From Bacteroidetes bacterium MedPE-SWsnd-G1 (GTDB lineage: Bacteria; Bacteroidota; Bacteroidia; Flavobacteriales; Flavobacteriaceae): 64,000 bases of DNA. The notes beneath the pieces were generated by a model. That model worked only from the letters and a program-made list of their open reading frames with translations, did not search any database and was not told where the DNA came from. Below are positions 33,984 through 43,770 of this stretch, in pieces. Position 1 is the stretch's first letter; every line of letters begins with the position of its first letter. The stretch is taken from positions 62,001 to 126,000 of the forward strand of contig MPDD01000003.1 of NCBI GenBank assembly GCA_001874265.1, given 5' to 3'. The position numbers and the translations under genes were made by a program.

Positions 33984-35447
33984 ATGAGTAAAGACACTTC
34001 TATATTTAAAGCGAGTTGGACTTATGCTGATGCTCCTGAGAGTACTGGTCATATCCAATTGAAAAAACGATATGAATTATTTATTGATGGGGAATTTGTG
34101 AAACCTGTAAAAGGGAAGTATTTTGACACCGTTAACCCTTCAAACCAAAATAAAATTGCTGCCATAGCCGAGGCTTCAACTGAAGATGTTGATAAAGCGG
34201 TTAAGGCGGCGAATAAAGCGTTTAAAGGGTGGTCAAAACTATCTGGAAAAGAACGTGGAAAATACATTTTTAGAATTGCACGATTAATTCAAGAGCGTGC
34301 TAGAGAATTTTCTGTAATTGAATCTCTAGATGGGGGTAAACCAATTAGAGAGTCACGTGATATAGATATTCCACTAGTAGCAAATCACTTCTTCTATTAT
34401 GCAGGCTGGGCAGACAAATTAGAGTATGCCTTTCCGAATAGAAAGGTAAAACCAGTAGGAGTTGCAGGTCAAATCATTCCATGGAATTTTCCTTTGTTAA
34501 TGGCTGCTTGGAAAATAGCACCGGCCCTTGCGACAGGTAATACCGTGGTTTTGAAACCGGCAGAGACAACACCTTTAACGGCCATGAAATTGGCTGAAAT
34601 TATTCAAGAAAGCGGTTTGCCAAAAGGTGTGGTCAATATTGTAACAGGTGCAGGAGATACAGGTGCAGCAATAGTGAATCATCCGGATATTGATAAAATC
34701 GTCTTTACTGGATCAACTAACGTAGGTAAATACATTCAAAAAGCCATTGCCGGAACTTCTAAAAAATTGACATTAGAATTAGGAGGTAAGGGCGCTAATA
34801 TTATTTTTGAAGACGCCGCTATTGATCAAGCAGTTGAAGGAATAGTTAACGCGATATTCTTTAATCAAGGGCACGTGTGCTGTGCTGGGTCCCGATTATT
34901 TGTGCAAGAATCCGTTGCCAATATCGTTATCCAAAAACTGAAAGATAGAATGGAAACTTTAATAGTTGGAGATCCATTAGATAAGAATACAGATATTGGG
35001 GCAATTAATTCTTCGAAGCAACTTAAAACGATTAAAGACTATATTAAAATTGGGTTAAATGAAGGGTGTGAAATTTATCAACCGGATTGTGATTTACCAA
35101 AAAAAGGAAATTGGTGTGCTCCGACTTTATTTTTAAATGTTTCGCAATCTCATAGAATAGTTCAAGAAGAAATATTTGGCCCGGTTTTAACTATCCAAAC
35201 TTTTAGAACCGTCGACGAGGTTATTGAAAAAGCGAACAATTCGCCTTATGGGTTGTCCGCAGGAGTATGGACACAAAAAGGGTCAAAGATTTTTAATTTA
35301 ACCCAAAAGTTAAATGCAGGAGTAGTATGGGCAAATACCTATAATAAATTTGATCCAACTTCACCATTTGGAGGCTATAAAGAAAGCGGATTTGGTAGAG
35401 AAGGAGGATTGCATGGATTGAAAGGATATGTTAAATTTGAAGATTAA
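33984..35447 (+). CDS. Aldehyde dehydrogenase, catalytic; N-terminal half of a split ALDH16-like enzyme
   Basis: NAD(P)-dependent oxidation of an aldehyde, probably acetaldehyde from DeoC. 487 residues, a complete ALDH: IIPWNFPLL (cofactor binding), FTGSTNVGK, the general base in LELGGKGA, the catalytic Cys in NQGHVCCAGSR (about residue 299) and EEIFGPVLTI. Two bases separate it from deoC. Together with the next, catalytically dead ALDH gene it adds up to about 773 residues in the order seen in ALDH16 proteins, which carry both modules on one chain. Confidence 0.92.
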   Translation: MSKDTSIFKASWTYADAPESTGHIQLKKRYELFIDGEFVKPVKGKYFDTVNPSNQNKIAAIAEASTEDVDKAVKAANKAFKGWSKLSGKERGKYIFRIARLIQERAREFSVIESLDGGKPIRESRDIDIPLVANHFFYYAGWADKLEYAFPNRKVKPVGVAGQIIPWNFPLLMAAWKIAPALATGNTVVLKPAETTPLTAMKLAEIIQESGLPKGVVNIVTGAGDTGAAIVNHPDIDKIVFTGSTNVGKYIQKAIAGTSKKLTLELGGKGANIIFEDAAIDQAVEGIVNAIFFNQGHVCCAGSRLFVQESVANIVIQKLKDRMETLIVGDPLDKNTDIGAINSSKQLKTIKDYIKIGLNEGCEIYQPDCDLPKKGNWCAPTLFLNVSQSHRIVQEEIFGPVLTIQTFRTVDEVIEKANNSPYGLSAGVWTQKGSKIFNLTQKLNAGVVWANTYNKFDPTSPFGGYKESGFGREGGLHGLKGYVKFED

Positions 35448-35452
35448 GGGAT

Positions 35453-36313
35453 ATGAGTAGAATAGACGTACATAAAACCTATAAATTATATATCGGTGGA
35501 AAGTTTCCTAGAACTGAATCTGGCAGGTACTATCCTTTAAATGATAAAAAAGGAAACTTTATCGCTAACATGTGTTTAAGTTCACGTAAAGATTTTAGAA
35601 ATGCAGTTGTAATTGCAAGAAAAGCACAAAGTTCATGGGCAGGAGCAACGGCTTTAAATAGGGGACAGATTTTGTATCGAATTGCAGAAATGTTAGAAGG
35701 TAGAAGAGTGCAATTTATTGCGGAAATAATGAAAGAGGGTGCAACTAAAAAGGAAGCGGAGACAGAAGTAGATGCAAGTATAGATAGATTGGTGTATTAT
35801 GCAGGTTGGTCTGACAAGTATCAGCAAGTATTTAGTGCAGTGAATCCAGTAGCAAGTTCTCATTTTAATTTTTCTAATTTAGAGCCAATGGGTGTTGTTG
35901 CAATTATGGCTCCCGAAGAGCAGGGATTGTTAGGCTTAGTTTCAGTTGTAGCACCGGCAATTGTTGGTGGTAATACGGTTATAATTTTAGCATCAGAAAC
36001 AAATCCACTTTCAGCAATATCTTTTGCAGAGGTATTGAATTCTTCAGATGTACCTGGAGGTGTTGTAAATATTTTAACAGGTAATGTAAACGAATTACAT
36101 ACTCATATGGCATCTCATATGGATGTAAATGCCGTTATTTATTGCGGAAAGGATGAAAATGTAATTTCAGAAATTAACGCTTTAGCAAGTGAGAATTTGA
36201 AAAGAACAATTTTACATAAGAAAAGCGATTGGGCAAGTAATGTTTGTGAATCGCCTTATTTTATTGAAAAAACTCAAGAAGTGAAAACAACTTGGCATCC
36301 AACAAAAGTTTAA
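35453..36313 (+). CDS. Short ALDH-like protein without catalytic domain; second half of a split ALDH16-like enzyme
   Basis: 286 residues that align with the N-terminal (cofactor-binding) part of aldehyde dehydrogenases: YKLYIGGKFPRTESGRYYPL, YYAGWSDKYQQV, APEEQGLLGLVS in place of the IPWNFPL loop, and VPGGVVNILTGN. The sequence then stops short: the catalytic Cys segment and its domain are absent, and the normal ELGG is not present. The frame is intact and translationally close to its partner, so it does not look like a decayed gene. The likely role is a structural or dimer-forming partner, as the second module of ALDH16. Confidence 0.85.
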   Translation: MSRIDVHKTYKLYIGGKFPRTESGRYYPLNDKKGNFIANMCLSSRKDFRNAVVIARKAQSSWAGATALNRGQILYRIAEMLEGRRVQFIAEIMKEGATKKEAETEVDASIDRLVYYAGWSDKYQQVFSAVNPVASSHFNFSNLEPMGVVAIMAPEEQGLLGLVSVVAPAIVGGNTVIILASETNPLSAISFAEVLNSSDVPGGVVNILTGNVNELHTHMASHMDVNAVIYCGKDENVISEINALASENLKRTILHKKSDWASNVCESPYFIEKTQEVKTTWHPTKV

Positions 36314-36340
36314 TTTAAAAGTAATAACCCCAAACTTATA

Positions 36341-36922
36341 ATGACTAATTCTTCATTTTTTGCACACGAAACGGCGGTAATTGATGCCGACTGTAATATT
36401 GGTGCAGGAACTAAAATTTGGCATTTTAGCCATGTAATGTCAAATGCAATTATTGGCGAACGATGTAATCTTGGACAAAATGTTGTAGTTTCTCCAAAAG
36501 TAACTTTAGGAACCAATGTAAAGGTTCAGAATAATGTTTCTATTTATACAGGTGTTATTTGCGAAGATGATGTTTTTTTGGGACCATCAATGGTGTTTAC
36601 AAATATTGTAAATCCACGAAGTGCTGTGATTCGTAGAGATGAATACAAAACAACGTTAGTAAAAAAAGGTGCGAGTATTGGTGCTAATGCAACGATTATT
36701 TGTGGAAATACCATTGGAGAATATGCACTAATTGGAGCAGGGGCTGTTGTTACGAAAGATGTGAAACCTTATGCCTTGGTTGTAGGGAATCCATCAAAGC
36801 AGATCGGTTGGGTTAGTGAATATGGACATCGATTAGGTTTTGATGCTTCAGGATTTGCAACATGCCCAGAAAGTGAAGAGAAATACAGATTAGAAAACTC
36901 CAAAGTCATTAAAATAGGATGA
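36341..36922 (+). CDS. Hexapeptide-repeat acetyltransferase, WbpD-like
   Basis: 193-residue left-handed beta-helix acetyltransferase built of repeats such as [33 protein letters not shown] and [11 protein letters not shown]. It resembles WbpD/WlbB enzymes that N-acetylate a UDP-3-amino sugar for O-antigen or glycan synthesis ([26 protein letters not shown]). No other sugar-nucleotide genes are near, so the substrate is not settled. Its last four bases overlap remB. Confidence 0.85.
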   Translation: MTNSSFFAHETAVIDADCNIGAGTKIWHFSHVMSNAIIGERCNLGQNVVVSPKVTLGTNVKVQNNVSIYTGVICEDDVFLGPSMVFTNIVNPRSAVIRRDEYKTTLVKKGASIGANATIICGNTIGEYALIGAGAVVTKDVKPYALVVGNPSKQIGWVSEYGHRLGFDASGFATCPESEEKYRLENSKVIKIG

Positions 36923-38985
36923 AATTAAAAATTAAGAAGACTAATTTATTGATGCTTTTTATGCTATTGATTTCAACAATAGCATTTTCTCAAAAAGAAA
37001 AATATCCTGTATATAAGGGCTGTGAGGAAGTAGATGCCGAAGCGCTAAAAGTTTGTTTCAAAGAAAAGGTAACAACAGAAGTTATTTCGAAACTTCAGTT
37101 ACCAGAAGAGATGAGGAAAGACAGTGTGAAGCAAACAATTAATATTGTGTTTTATGTTGATAAGGAAGGGGAATTTGAGATTCTATATGTCAACTCACCA
37201 TACAAAGAATTGAAAACGGAAGTAGAACGCGTATTTTCAGAATTACCTAAGGTTATTCCTGCAAAGTATAACAATCACAATGTAGAGATGCAGTTTGTAC
37301 TGCCGATCCACATTCCTTTGGATCCAAATCAGGGTAAGATTGTTGAAGAAGTAAAAGAGTTACCGGCCGAAGAACCATTGAATTTAATTATACCTGATTC
37401 TTTGAACTTATTGGAACACCATAGCCAATTAAATATGCCTTACACACATCAGGAATATAGCGCATTGGATTATCACTTTAACAAAGGTGCAAATTCTCAT
37501 ACAGCTGTGAAACCTTATGTGTATTCTGAAATTGAATCCTATGTAGATTTAGACGCTCAAAAGGCAGTTCTTATGAAAGACAAGAAGTCTTGGGGTGGAC
37601 GAAAATTATGGAATGAACACATGTTCCAAATAGAGAGTGAAGATTATTGGTTTACGATAGATCCAGTGCTAGATTTACAAATAGGAAAAGATAATTCGGA
37701 TGTAGATTTTACGTATAATAATACACGTGCCTTGTTGATTCAAGGTTCATTAGGGAAGAAATTTAGTTTTTCTACAACGCTTTATGAAAGTCAAGGGCGT
37801 TTTGCAGATTATGTCAATAGATACGCTGAATCAATTAGGCCATCTGGAGGAAATCCGGCTATTATTCCGGGTAGAGGAATTGCTAAAGAATTTAACGAAG
37901 ATGCATACGATTACCCTGTTGCAGTTGGATATTTGTCATTTACACCCAGTAAGTATTTTAATTTTCAATTTGGACACGGTAAGAACTTTATAGGAGATGG
38001 ATACCGTTCTATGTTTTTATCAGACAATGCAACGCCTTACCCATTCTTTAAAATAAATACTAAGTTTTGGAAGATTAAATACACTAATATTTGGATGTCT
38101 ATGCGAGATGTAAGACCTGAAGTTACAGAAGAAGGTGTTTTTAAAACAAAGTACGTTGCATCGCATTATTTGAGTTGGAATGTTACGAAGAAATTAAATC
38201 TTGGTTTTTTTGAATCTGTAATTTGGGATGACACCAATAACCGTGGTTTTGATATGAATTATTTAAACCCAATTATTTTTTATAGAGCCATAGAATTTTC
38301 AACTGGTTCTAGAAGTGGTAATGCCTTAATTGGATTAAGTGCCAAGTTTAAATGGAATGAACGTTTTTCTCTTTATACACAATTAATGCTTGATGAAATG
38401 ACTATTGGCGAAGTTGGTGGAAATGAAGGATACTGGGGAAATAAGAATGGGTTCCAAATTGGTGCAAAATACCATCATGCATTCGGCGTTGAAAATCTAC
38501 ATTTACAAGCAGAATATAATTCGGTAAGACCATTTACATATGCACACAATTTCCCGACCTTAAATTATGGTCATTCCAATCAGGCTTTAGGGCATAGTTG
38601 GGGCTCTAACTTCTATGAAATTGTTGGAATTGCAAATTATACAAACGGTCGTTGGTATGGTAATATGAAATTAAATATTGGAGAAAAAGGTTTCGATATT
38701 ATTGGAGATCCAGTTAGTTATGGTGGAGATATTTACCAAGATTATTCAGATCGAAATGGAGATTACGGACATGAAATAGGACAAGGAAATACCACGAATA
38801 TTTTTATAGGAGATTTACAAGTTGGATATGTATTGAACCCTGCAACGAATTTAAAATTATTTGGGTCCTTTACGTACCGATCTTTTGATGCTGAGAGTGA
38901 AAATCCAATATGGGAGTCGACTAATTCTACTTGGTTTAATGTAGGCTTAAGAACCGATTTATTCGATTGGAATTTTGATTTTTAA
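36919..38985 (+). CDS. remB: Gliding motility protein RemB-like, outer-membrane protein with TonB-like N-terminal domain
   Basis: 688 residues. A signal peptide ends at about residue 25 (STIAFSQ). Residues ~29-133 resemble the TonB C-terminal domain found in the two TonB genes nearby ([11 protein letters not shown]...VCFKEKV, then [13 protein letters not shown] and VLPIHIPL), but no membrane anchor is present. The remainder (about 190-688) is rich in aromatic beta strands, as in an outer-membrane barrel, ending [13 protein letters not shown] recognise it as the Flavobacteriaceae RemB family, implicated in gliding; the name rests on memory of the family. Overlaps the acetyltransferase gene by four bases. 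Confidence 0.8.
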   Translation: MKLKIKKTNLLMLFMLLISTIAFSQKEKYPVYKGCEEVDAEALKVCFKEKVTTEVISKLQLPEEMRKDSVKQTINIVFYVDKEGEFEILYVNSPYKELKTEVERVFSELPKVIPAKYNNHNVEMQFVLPIHIPLDPNQGKIVEEVKELPAEEPLNLIIPDSLNLLEHHSQLNMPYTHQEYSALDYHFNKGANSHTAVKPYVYSEIESYVDLDAQKAVLMKDKKSWGGRKLWNEHMFQIESEDYWFTIDPVLDLQIGKDNSDVDFTYNNTRALLIQGSLGKKFSFSTTLYESQGRFADYVNRYAESIRPSGGNPAIIPGRGIAKEFNEDAYDYPVAVGYLSFTPSKYFNFQFGHGKNFIGDGYRSMFLSDNATPYPFFKINTKFWKIKYTNIWMSMRDVRPEVTEEGVFKTKYVASHYLSWNVTKKLNLGFFESVIWDDTNNRGFDMNYLNPIIFYRAIEFSTGSRSGNALIGLSAKFKWNERFSLYTQLMLDEMTIGEVGGNEGYWGNKNGFQIGAKYHHAFGVENLHLQAEYNSVRPFTYAHNFPTLNYGHSNQALGHSWGSNFYEIVGIANYTNGRWYGNMKLNIGEKGFDIIGDPVSYGGDIYQDYSDRNGDYGHEIGQGNTTNIFIGDLQVGYVLNPATNLKLFGSFTYRSFDAESENPIWESTNSTWFNVGLRTDLFDWNFDF

Positions 38986-39413
38986 CGCATTTTACCTGAG
39001 CGTCTATAGGCTTGTAAAAATGACCAACCCTTGCCAACTAAAGAATCATTTTCAAAAATAATAGGCGTACATTCATTTTTAGAAATCACTCCGTTTTGAT
39101 CTTTAGGGGTAGAAAAATACCATAAAATATCTATAACCCTTTCAGGGTTTCTAGCATATTTATTTACAAACTCTGGTTGTTTAAATACTTGATTTAATGC
39201 CTTCATTTTGCCGACAGCAGGGACTTTTACCTTGATAGAACTTCCCATTTCTTTTTGCACATCTTGTTGTGTCATACCTTCAGATATACTCTCAATTTTA
39301 CTCGCTTGTTCTTCTAAAAAAGAATCGAATGTCTCATAGTTTTTTTCAATAATTTCTTGGCTGAAACAGATTAAAGTAAAGCAATTAAGAAATAAAAGTG
39401 TTATGGTTTTCAT
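38982..39413 (-). CDS. Exported protein of unknown function (143 aa)
   Basis: A signal peptide (MKTITLLFLNCFTLICFSQ) is followed by about 124 residues. EGMTQQDVQKEMGSS resembles the MxxxxVxxxxG turn of SmpA/BLIP-type folds, but I cannot name a family. A GTG six bases upstream (39419) is an alternative start. The stop codon overlaps the remB stop by four bases (TTAA). Confidence 0.75.
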   Translation of the reverse strand: MKTITLLFLNCFTLICFSQEIIEKNYETFDSFLEEQASKIESISEGMTQQDVQKEMGSSIKVKVPAVGKMKALNQVFKQPEFVNKYARNPERVIDILWYFSTPKDQNGVISKNECTPIIFENDSLVGKGWSFLQAYRRSGKMR

Positions 39414-39443
39414 AAACACGAATCTACAAAAATAATCCCTTTA

Positions 39444-39896
39444 TTACACTATTGCCGTAGTCTCCACCTTTTTGTTTTTCCAATATTGCATTACGATAAA
39501 GGTACAAATCATAGATGATGCTATACCTTCTATAAAAATTGCGAATGCAATTAATGGAGGAGTTAAAGATTCTCCCCATAATGTTGAACTTTCTAAAATT
39601 CGAAGAAATGATGGATCGATATAAAATAAATAAAAGACTAAAGAGATAACTAAGAATATCAAAGCGGTCAGAGCGGTAAAAAACCCAATAAATAGATTTT
39701 GAAAATAAATAGAATTTCCATTTTCAAAAATATTTTTTTTGATGGCAGCATTTACAGCCCAAAAAACAAATATGAAATTTAGCATTCGTAATTCCGTTAC
39801 CGTTTCTAGACCAGCTAATTTCATAAGAAAAAAGAACAGAAAAATGCCAATATACATTTTTATAGCGTTAGTGATTACAATTTTTTCAACAGACAT
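39444..39896 (-). CDS. Membrane protein of unknown function (150 aa)
   Basis: Four hydrophobic helices at about 14-26, 38-52, 66-92 and 112-135; the ends are charged. It looks like the small four-helix membrane proteins (for example DUF4199-type) common in Flavobacteriaceae, but the assignment is not firm. It is followed after 30 bases by the unknown exported protein on the same strand. No promoter box was seen in the 165 bases upstream. Confidence 0.7.
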   Translation of the reverse strand: MSVEKIVITNAIKMYIGIFLFFFLMKLAGLETVTELRMLNFIFVFWAVNAAIKKNIFENGNSIYFQNLFIGFFTALTALIFLVISLVFYLFYIDPSFLRILESSTLWGESLTPPLIAFAIFIEGIASSMICTFIVMQYWKNKKVETTAIV

Positions 39897-40061
39897 AAGA
39901 TAAAGATTTAAAAGTTTGATAAAAGGACTATAGTGTTTGAAAACTAGGACTTTAGTCGTTGTTTAATTAGTTTCCTATCAATCTATAGTACGAATTAAAT
40001 TAATTTGTAAAAAGAAAATCTTAATTTTAAGAATTAAATAATTTAAGTTAAACACGTTAAA

Positions 40062-41207
40062 TTGATTCAACATTTCTCAAAACTTCCTAAAGTAAAAACC
40101 ACAATTTTTACAATTATGAGCGGATTGGCTCAAAAGAATAATGCTATTAATTTGTCTCAGGGGTTTCCAAATTTCGAATGCGATGCATTGCTAAAAAAAA
40201 TGTGCAATGACACAATGGAATCTGGCTATAATCAATATGCTCCTATGGCGGGTGTGATGGAATTAAGAACGGAGATTTCTAAGAAATATGAATCTTTGTA
40301 TAATTCTAGTTACCATCCTGAAAGTGAAATAACAGTAACTGTCGGTGCTACTCAAGCTATATTCACGGTTATTAGTGCTTTTATTCGAGAACAAGATGAA
40401 GTAATGGTATTTAAACCAGCATATGATTGTTATGAGCCTGCTATCGAAGTGAATGGGGGAAAGGTTATTCCTATTCAATTAAATAGACCAAATTACAGCG
40501 TAAATTGGGAAGAGGTACAACGAAAGATTTCGGACAAGACTAAAATGATCATCATCAATACACCGCACAATCCTAGTGGTGCTATTTTTTCAGAATCGGA
40601 TATGTTGAAATTGCAAGAATTAACAAGTGGGACTGATATAATAGTATTGAGCGATGAAGTGTACGAGCACATTGTTTTTGACAATGCCCTCCATGAAAGT
40701 GTATGTAAATATGCTGGATTAAAATCTCGTAGTTTTATTTCGGCGTCTTTTGGAAAAACCTTTCACGTAACTGGTTGGAAGGTTGGTTATTGTTGTGGTC
40801 CAAAAGAACTGATGAAGGAGTTCAGAAAAGTGCATCAGTTTAATGTGTTTAGCGTGCATCATCCTACACAAATTGCATTGGCGAACTATTTAAAAGAGCC
40901 AAATCATTATTTGGAATTAAATGGATTCTATCAAGAGAAAAGAGATTTATTTTTGGATTTAATCAAGGGCTCTAAATTTGAATTTACTCCATCTCAAGGC
41001 ACCTATTTCCAAAATTTGAGTTTCGAAAATATTACGGATGAAGGGGATGTGGTCTTCGCTAAGCGATTGGTTGAAGATTATAAAATAGCATCAATTCCTT
41101 TGTCAGAATTTAATGAAGACAATCGCGATGACAAAATGCTGCGTTTTTGTTTTGCGAAAAAAAGTGAGACCTTAAAACGAGCGGCTGATATTTTAAATTT
41201 GATTTAG
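40062..41207 (+). CDS. Methionine-type aminotransferase (class I, YbdL-like)
   Basis: Pyridoxal-phosphate aminotransferase of 381 residues from a TTG at 40062 (MIQHFSKLPKVKTTIFTIMS). Conserved sites: GATQAIF, NTPHNPSGAIFS, LSDEVYEHIVFD and the cofactor lysine in SASFGKTFHVTGWKVGY. The family (YbdL, glutamine transaminase K-like) prefers methionine, phenylalanine or glutamine. The next gene, 12 bases on, is an omega-amidase-type nitrilase; this pairing is known for transamination with glutamine, where the amidase removes the 2-oxoglutaramate formed and pulls the reaction forward. Confidence 0.9.
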   Translation: MIQHFSKLPKVKTTIFTIMSGLAQKNNAINLSQGFPNFECDALLKKMCNDTMESGYNQYAPMAGVMELRTEISKKYESLYNSSYHPESEITVTVGATQAIFTVISAFIREQDEVMVFKPAYDCYEPAIEVNGGKVIPIQLNRPNYSVNWEEVQRKISDKTKMIIINTPHNPSGAIFSESDMLKLQELTSGTDIIVLSDEVYEHIVFDNALHESVCKYAGLKSRSFISASFGKTFHVTGWKVGYCCGPKELMKEFRKVHQFNVFSVHHPTQIALANYLKEPNHYLELNGFYQEKRDLFLDLIKGSKFEFTPSQGTYFQNLSFENITDEGDVVFAKRLVEDYKIASIPLSEFNEDNRDDKMLRFCFAKKSETLKRAADILNLI

Positions 41208-41219
41208 TAATTTTAGAAG

Positions 41220-41999
41220 ATGTTTAAAGAACTTAAAATTGCAGCGATTCAAACCAATATTCTTTGGGAAAATATTTTGGGTAATTTATCGCAATATGAT
41301 AGGATGTTACAAAACATTTCGGAAGATGTAATGTTGATAGTGCTTCCTGAAATGTTTGCAACTGGTTTTACTATGCATCCAGAAAATTGTGCAGAAACCA
41401 TGGATGGGTCATCGGTAAATTGGATGCAGAATAAAGCCAAAGAATTGAATAAAGCTATTATGGGCTCGTTAGTAATTCAAGAACGAGAAAATTATTACAA
41501 TAGAATGGTTTTTGTGTATCCAAACGGAGCAATTCGTTACTATGATAAGCGACATCTTTTTACTTTGGCTGGAGAGGATAAAAAGTATACACCAGGGATG
41601 GAACGATTGATTTTTGATTATAAAGGATGGAAAATTTGTCCTATGATTTGTTATGATTTGCGTTTCCCTGTTTGGTCTAGAAATACCAAAAATTATGATG
41701 TTCTAATTTATATGGCTAATTGGCCAAAACCTAGAATTAATGCTTGGGATACGCTTTTGAAAGCAAGAGCCATTGAAAATATGTCTTATGTGGTAGGTGT
41801 AAATAGGATTGGATTTGATGAAAACAACTACGAATTTAATGGGCATTCACAAGTAATAGATCCTTTAGGAAAACCTATTGGAAATACATCTGAAAATTCA
41901 CCCGAGATATTAGAGGTTATTCTAGATAAAAATGAATTAAATACGATACGTAATAAGTTTCAATTCTTAAACGATCGAGATTCCTTCGAGGTTTACTAA
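41220..41999 (+). CDS. Carbon-nitrogen hydrolase, omega-amidase (YafV/Nit2-like)
   Basis: Hydrolyses the omega-amide of 2-oxoglutaramate or 2-oxosuccinamate. 259 residues with the nitrilase triad: Glu in LPEMFATGF, Lys in YDKRHLFTLAGE and Cys in PMICYDLRFPVW. Operon with the aminotransferase just upstream, which supports the omega-amidase assignment over other nitrilase activities. Its stop overlaps the stop of the convergent desaturase gene (CTAA). Confidence 0.92.
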   Translation: MFKELKIAAIQTNILWENILGNLSQYDRMLQNISEDVMLIVLPEMFATGFTMHPENCAETMDGSSVNWMQNKAKELNKAIMGSLVIQERENYYNRMVFVYPNGAIRYYDKRHLFTLAGEDKKYTPGMERLIFDYKGWKICPMICYDLRFPVWSRNTKNYDVLIYMANWPKPRINAWDTLLKARAIENMSYVVGVNRIGFDENNYEFNGHSQVIDPLGKPIGNTSENSPEILEVILDKNELNTIRNKFQFLNDRDSFEVY

Positions 42000-42991
42000 G
42001 AAATAGGATTCATCCATTTAAAGTTGTACTTCGTATCCGGAATTACAATTCTTTCAGTAATTCTAGTCATACGGGCTGGCAACTTCATTAAATAATCACG
42101 TGCTTTTTCAGCTTCTGGAGTTAACCCGGTAATTTTATCTATTTCCCAAGCCTTGTTAAGCTTACTAAGAATATCAACATAATCGAAACCAGTATATACA
42201 CCACAACGCTGTGCAACAGTAGAAAATTGATCAAACAAGTCACCTTTTTGACCTCCAGATTCACGTAAGTGCATGGCAGGCATAACAATTTTATGTTTCA
42301 TCATATGATGAAAAGCCAGCATCATTTCACTAGGATCATATTTAAAAACTTGTCTAATAAACTCAGTATATGCCAAATGGTGTCTCATTTCATCACCAGC
42401 AATAATTTTTGACATTTTAGCCAATAATTTATGTCCTTTTTTACGAGCAATTTTTGCTACGTTATTATGAGAAACATATGTTGCCAATTCTTGAAAACTT
42501 GTATACACAAAGTTTTTATAAGGGTCACGAGCCGTACCGATATCAAACCCATCTGATATTAGATGCTGTGTAGTAATTTCAACTTCACGCATGTTTACAC
42601 GCCCAGATAAATAAAGGTATTTGTTCAAAACATCACCATGCCTGTTTTCTTCTCCTGTCCAAGCTCTAATCCATTTTGCCCAGCCATTATCTCCACCACC
42701 TTCACTGTGTTGTGATACGCCATCGACATCAACTAACCAAGATTCGTAGGTTGGCAAGGCTTCCTCGGTAATAGTATCACCAATTAAGCACACCCAAAAG
42801 TCATCATCTAACTCTTTAGAGATTTCTCGAATTTCTTCAATTTCATGGATAAAGTTGTCGCTCTGTGGGTTTGGCAAAAAGTCGGTTGGTTGCCAAATTT
42901 TTTCTGGAGCAATTAAAAAATTATCAACCAAACTATCGATATTTTTTTCGATAGTTTTCATTACCTCTAAACGGATATTAAATGTAGACAT
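41996..42991 (-). CDS. Acyl-ACP desaturase (soluble di-iron type)
   Basis: 331-residue ferritin-like enzyme that introduces a cis double bond into an acyl chain on acyl carrier protein. The two iron-binding motifs are EENRHGDVL and GDEMRHHLAY (ExxH each), and TEEALPTYESWL is also conserved. Such genes are found in plants and in some bacteria including Bacteroidota. It is 12 bases downstream of the plsC gene, so membrane-lipid genes are grouped here. Confidence 0.93.
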   Translation of the reverse strand: MSTFNIRLEVMKTIEKNIDSLVDNFLIAPEKIWQPTDFLPNPQSDNFIHEIEEIREISKELDDDFWVCLIGDTITEEALPTYESWLVDVDGVSQHSEGGGDNGWAKWIRAWTGEENRHGDVLNKYLYLSGRVNMREVEITTQHLISDGFDIGTARDPYKNFVYTSFQELATYVSHNNVAKIARKKGHKLLAKMSKIIAGDEMRHHLAYTEFIRQVFKYDPSEMMLAFHHMMKHKIVMPAMHLRESGGQKGDLFDQFSTVAQRCGVYTGFDYVDILSKLNKAWEIDKITGLTPEAEKARDYLMKLPARMTRITERIVIPDTKYNFKWMNPIS

Positions 42992-43003
42992 GACTAAATA
43001 ATG

Positions 43004-43753
43004 TTAGTCTGGCAAAATTACGGCATTTTTAACCGTTTCTTCCACTTTTTCGAATAATTCAGGGAATTTTAATGATTTTGTTTCTATGGGTTCATGAACA
43101 TCAAAAGTCAAATGAACACCTAATTCCATAGGGAAACCACCGAACTTTAAAAACTCCCAAGAATTATTAATTGTTACTGGAACTACCACCGAATTTGGAG
43201 CGAATTTGGTCAGCATTTTTAATCCATTTTCTGAAAATCGTTTTGGTTTTCCATCGCGGCTTCTAGTTCCTTCTGGAAAAATTACAGCAGAAAATGTTTT
43301 CTTTTCGATTAGTTGCCCTAATTTTTTAAGTACAGTTAAAGCTTGTTTTGGATTTTTTCTATCAATTAATGCACTGCCTCCATGTCTTAAGTTAAAAGAT
43401 ACACTCGGTATTCCTTTTTCTAATTCTTGTTTGGCAACAAATTTTGGGTGGTGTCTACGCATGTACCAAGATAGCGTTGGAATATCATTTAAACTTTGAT
43501 GATTTGAAACAATAATTAAAGGTTTGTCTGTTGGAAGGTTGTGTGAATTTCTAATTGAAATGCGTGTTCCTAAAATATGTAAAGTCCTAACCAAACAAAG
43601 ATTCATAAAATTGACAACATGCCTATGTGCCGTGTAGCCGCCTAGATTAAGTGAAAGCCATTGTATTGGGTGAAATAATACCAAAATAAGCCCAAAGAAC
43701 AAATAGTATATTGCAGACAAGGGGTAAGCAATAAGTTTTTTTAAAAACGTCAT
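43004..43753 (-). CDS. plsC: 1-acyl-sn-glycerol-3-phosphate acyltransferase
   Basis: Makes phosphatidic acid by adding a second acyl chain. 249 residues; one or two N-terminal membrane segments, the catalytic motif NHQSLND (HxxxxD) at about 81-87, and FPEGTRSRDGKPKRF for phosphate binding, followed by VVVPVTINNSW. It lies between a small membrane protein and the acyl-ACP desaturase on the same strand with gaps of 17 and 12 bases, so all three are probably one transcript. Confidence 0.93.
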   Translation of the reverse strand: MTFLKKLIAYPLSAIYYLFFGLILVLFHPIQWLSLNLGGYTAHRHVVNFMNLCLVRTLHILGTRISIRNSHNLPTDKPLIIVSNHQSLNDIPTLSWYMRRHHPKFVAKQELEKGIPSVSFNLRHGGSALIDRKNPKQALTVLKKLGQLIEKKTFSAVIFPEGTRSRDGKPKRFSENGLKMLTKFAPNSVVVPVTINNSWEFLKFGGFPMELGVHLTFDVHEPIETKSLKFPELFEKVEETVKNAVILPD

Positions 43754-43770
43754 TAAATTTTTATTGAGGC

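Noticed and set aside
35453-36313. Short ALDH gene as a pseudogene
   Set aside because: The frame is intact, tightly spaced in an operon, and the size corresponds to the second ALDH16 module. Nothing after the stop continues the missing domain in another frame.
39927-39989. ACTATAG and CTATAGT, an inverted repeat 49 bases apart in the gap before the aminotransferase gene
   Set aside because: The arms are short and separated by a long spacer; both are simple palindromes in AT-rich DNA.
43013-43020. Minus-strand TAATTTTG inside the plsC end, a possible extra promoter of the acyl-ACP desaturase
   Set aside because: It lies in coding sequence without a -33 element, and such 8-mers occur by chance in AT-rich DNA.
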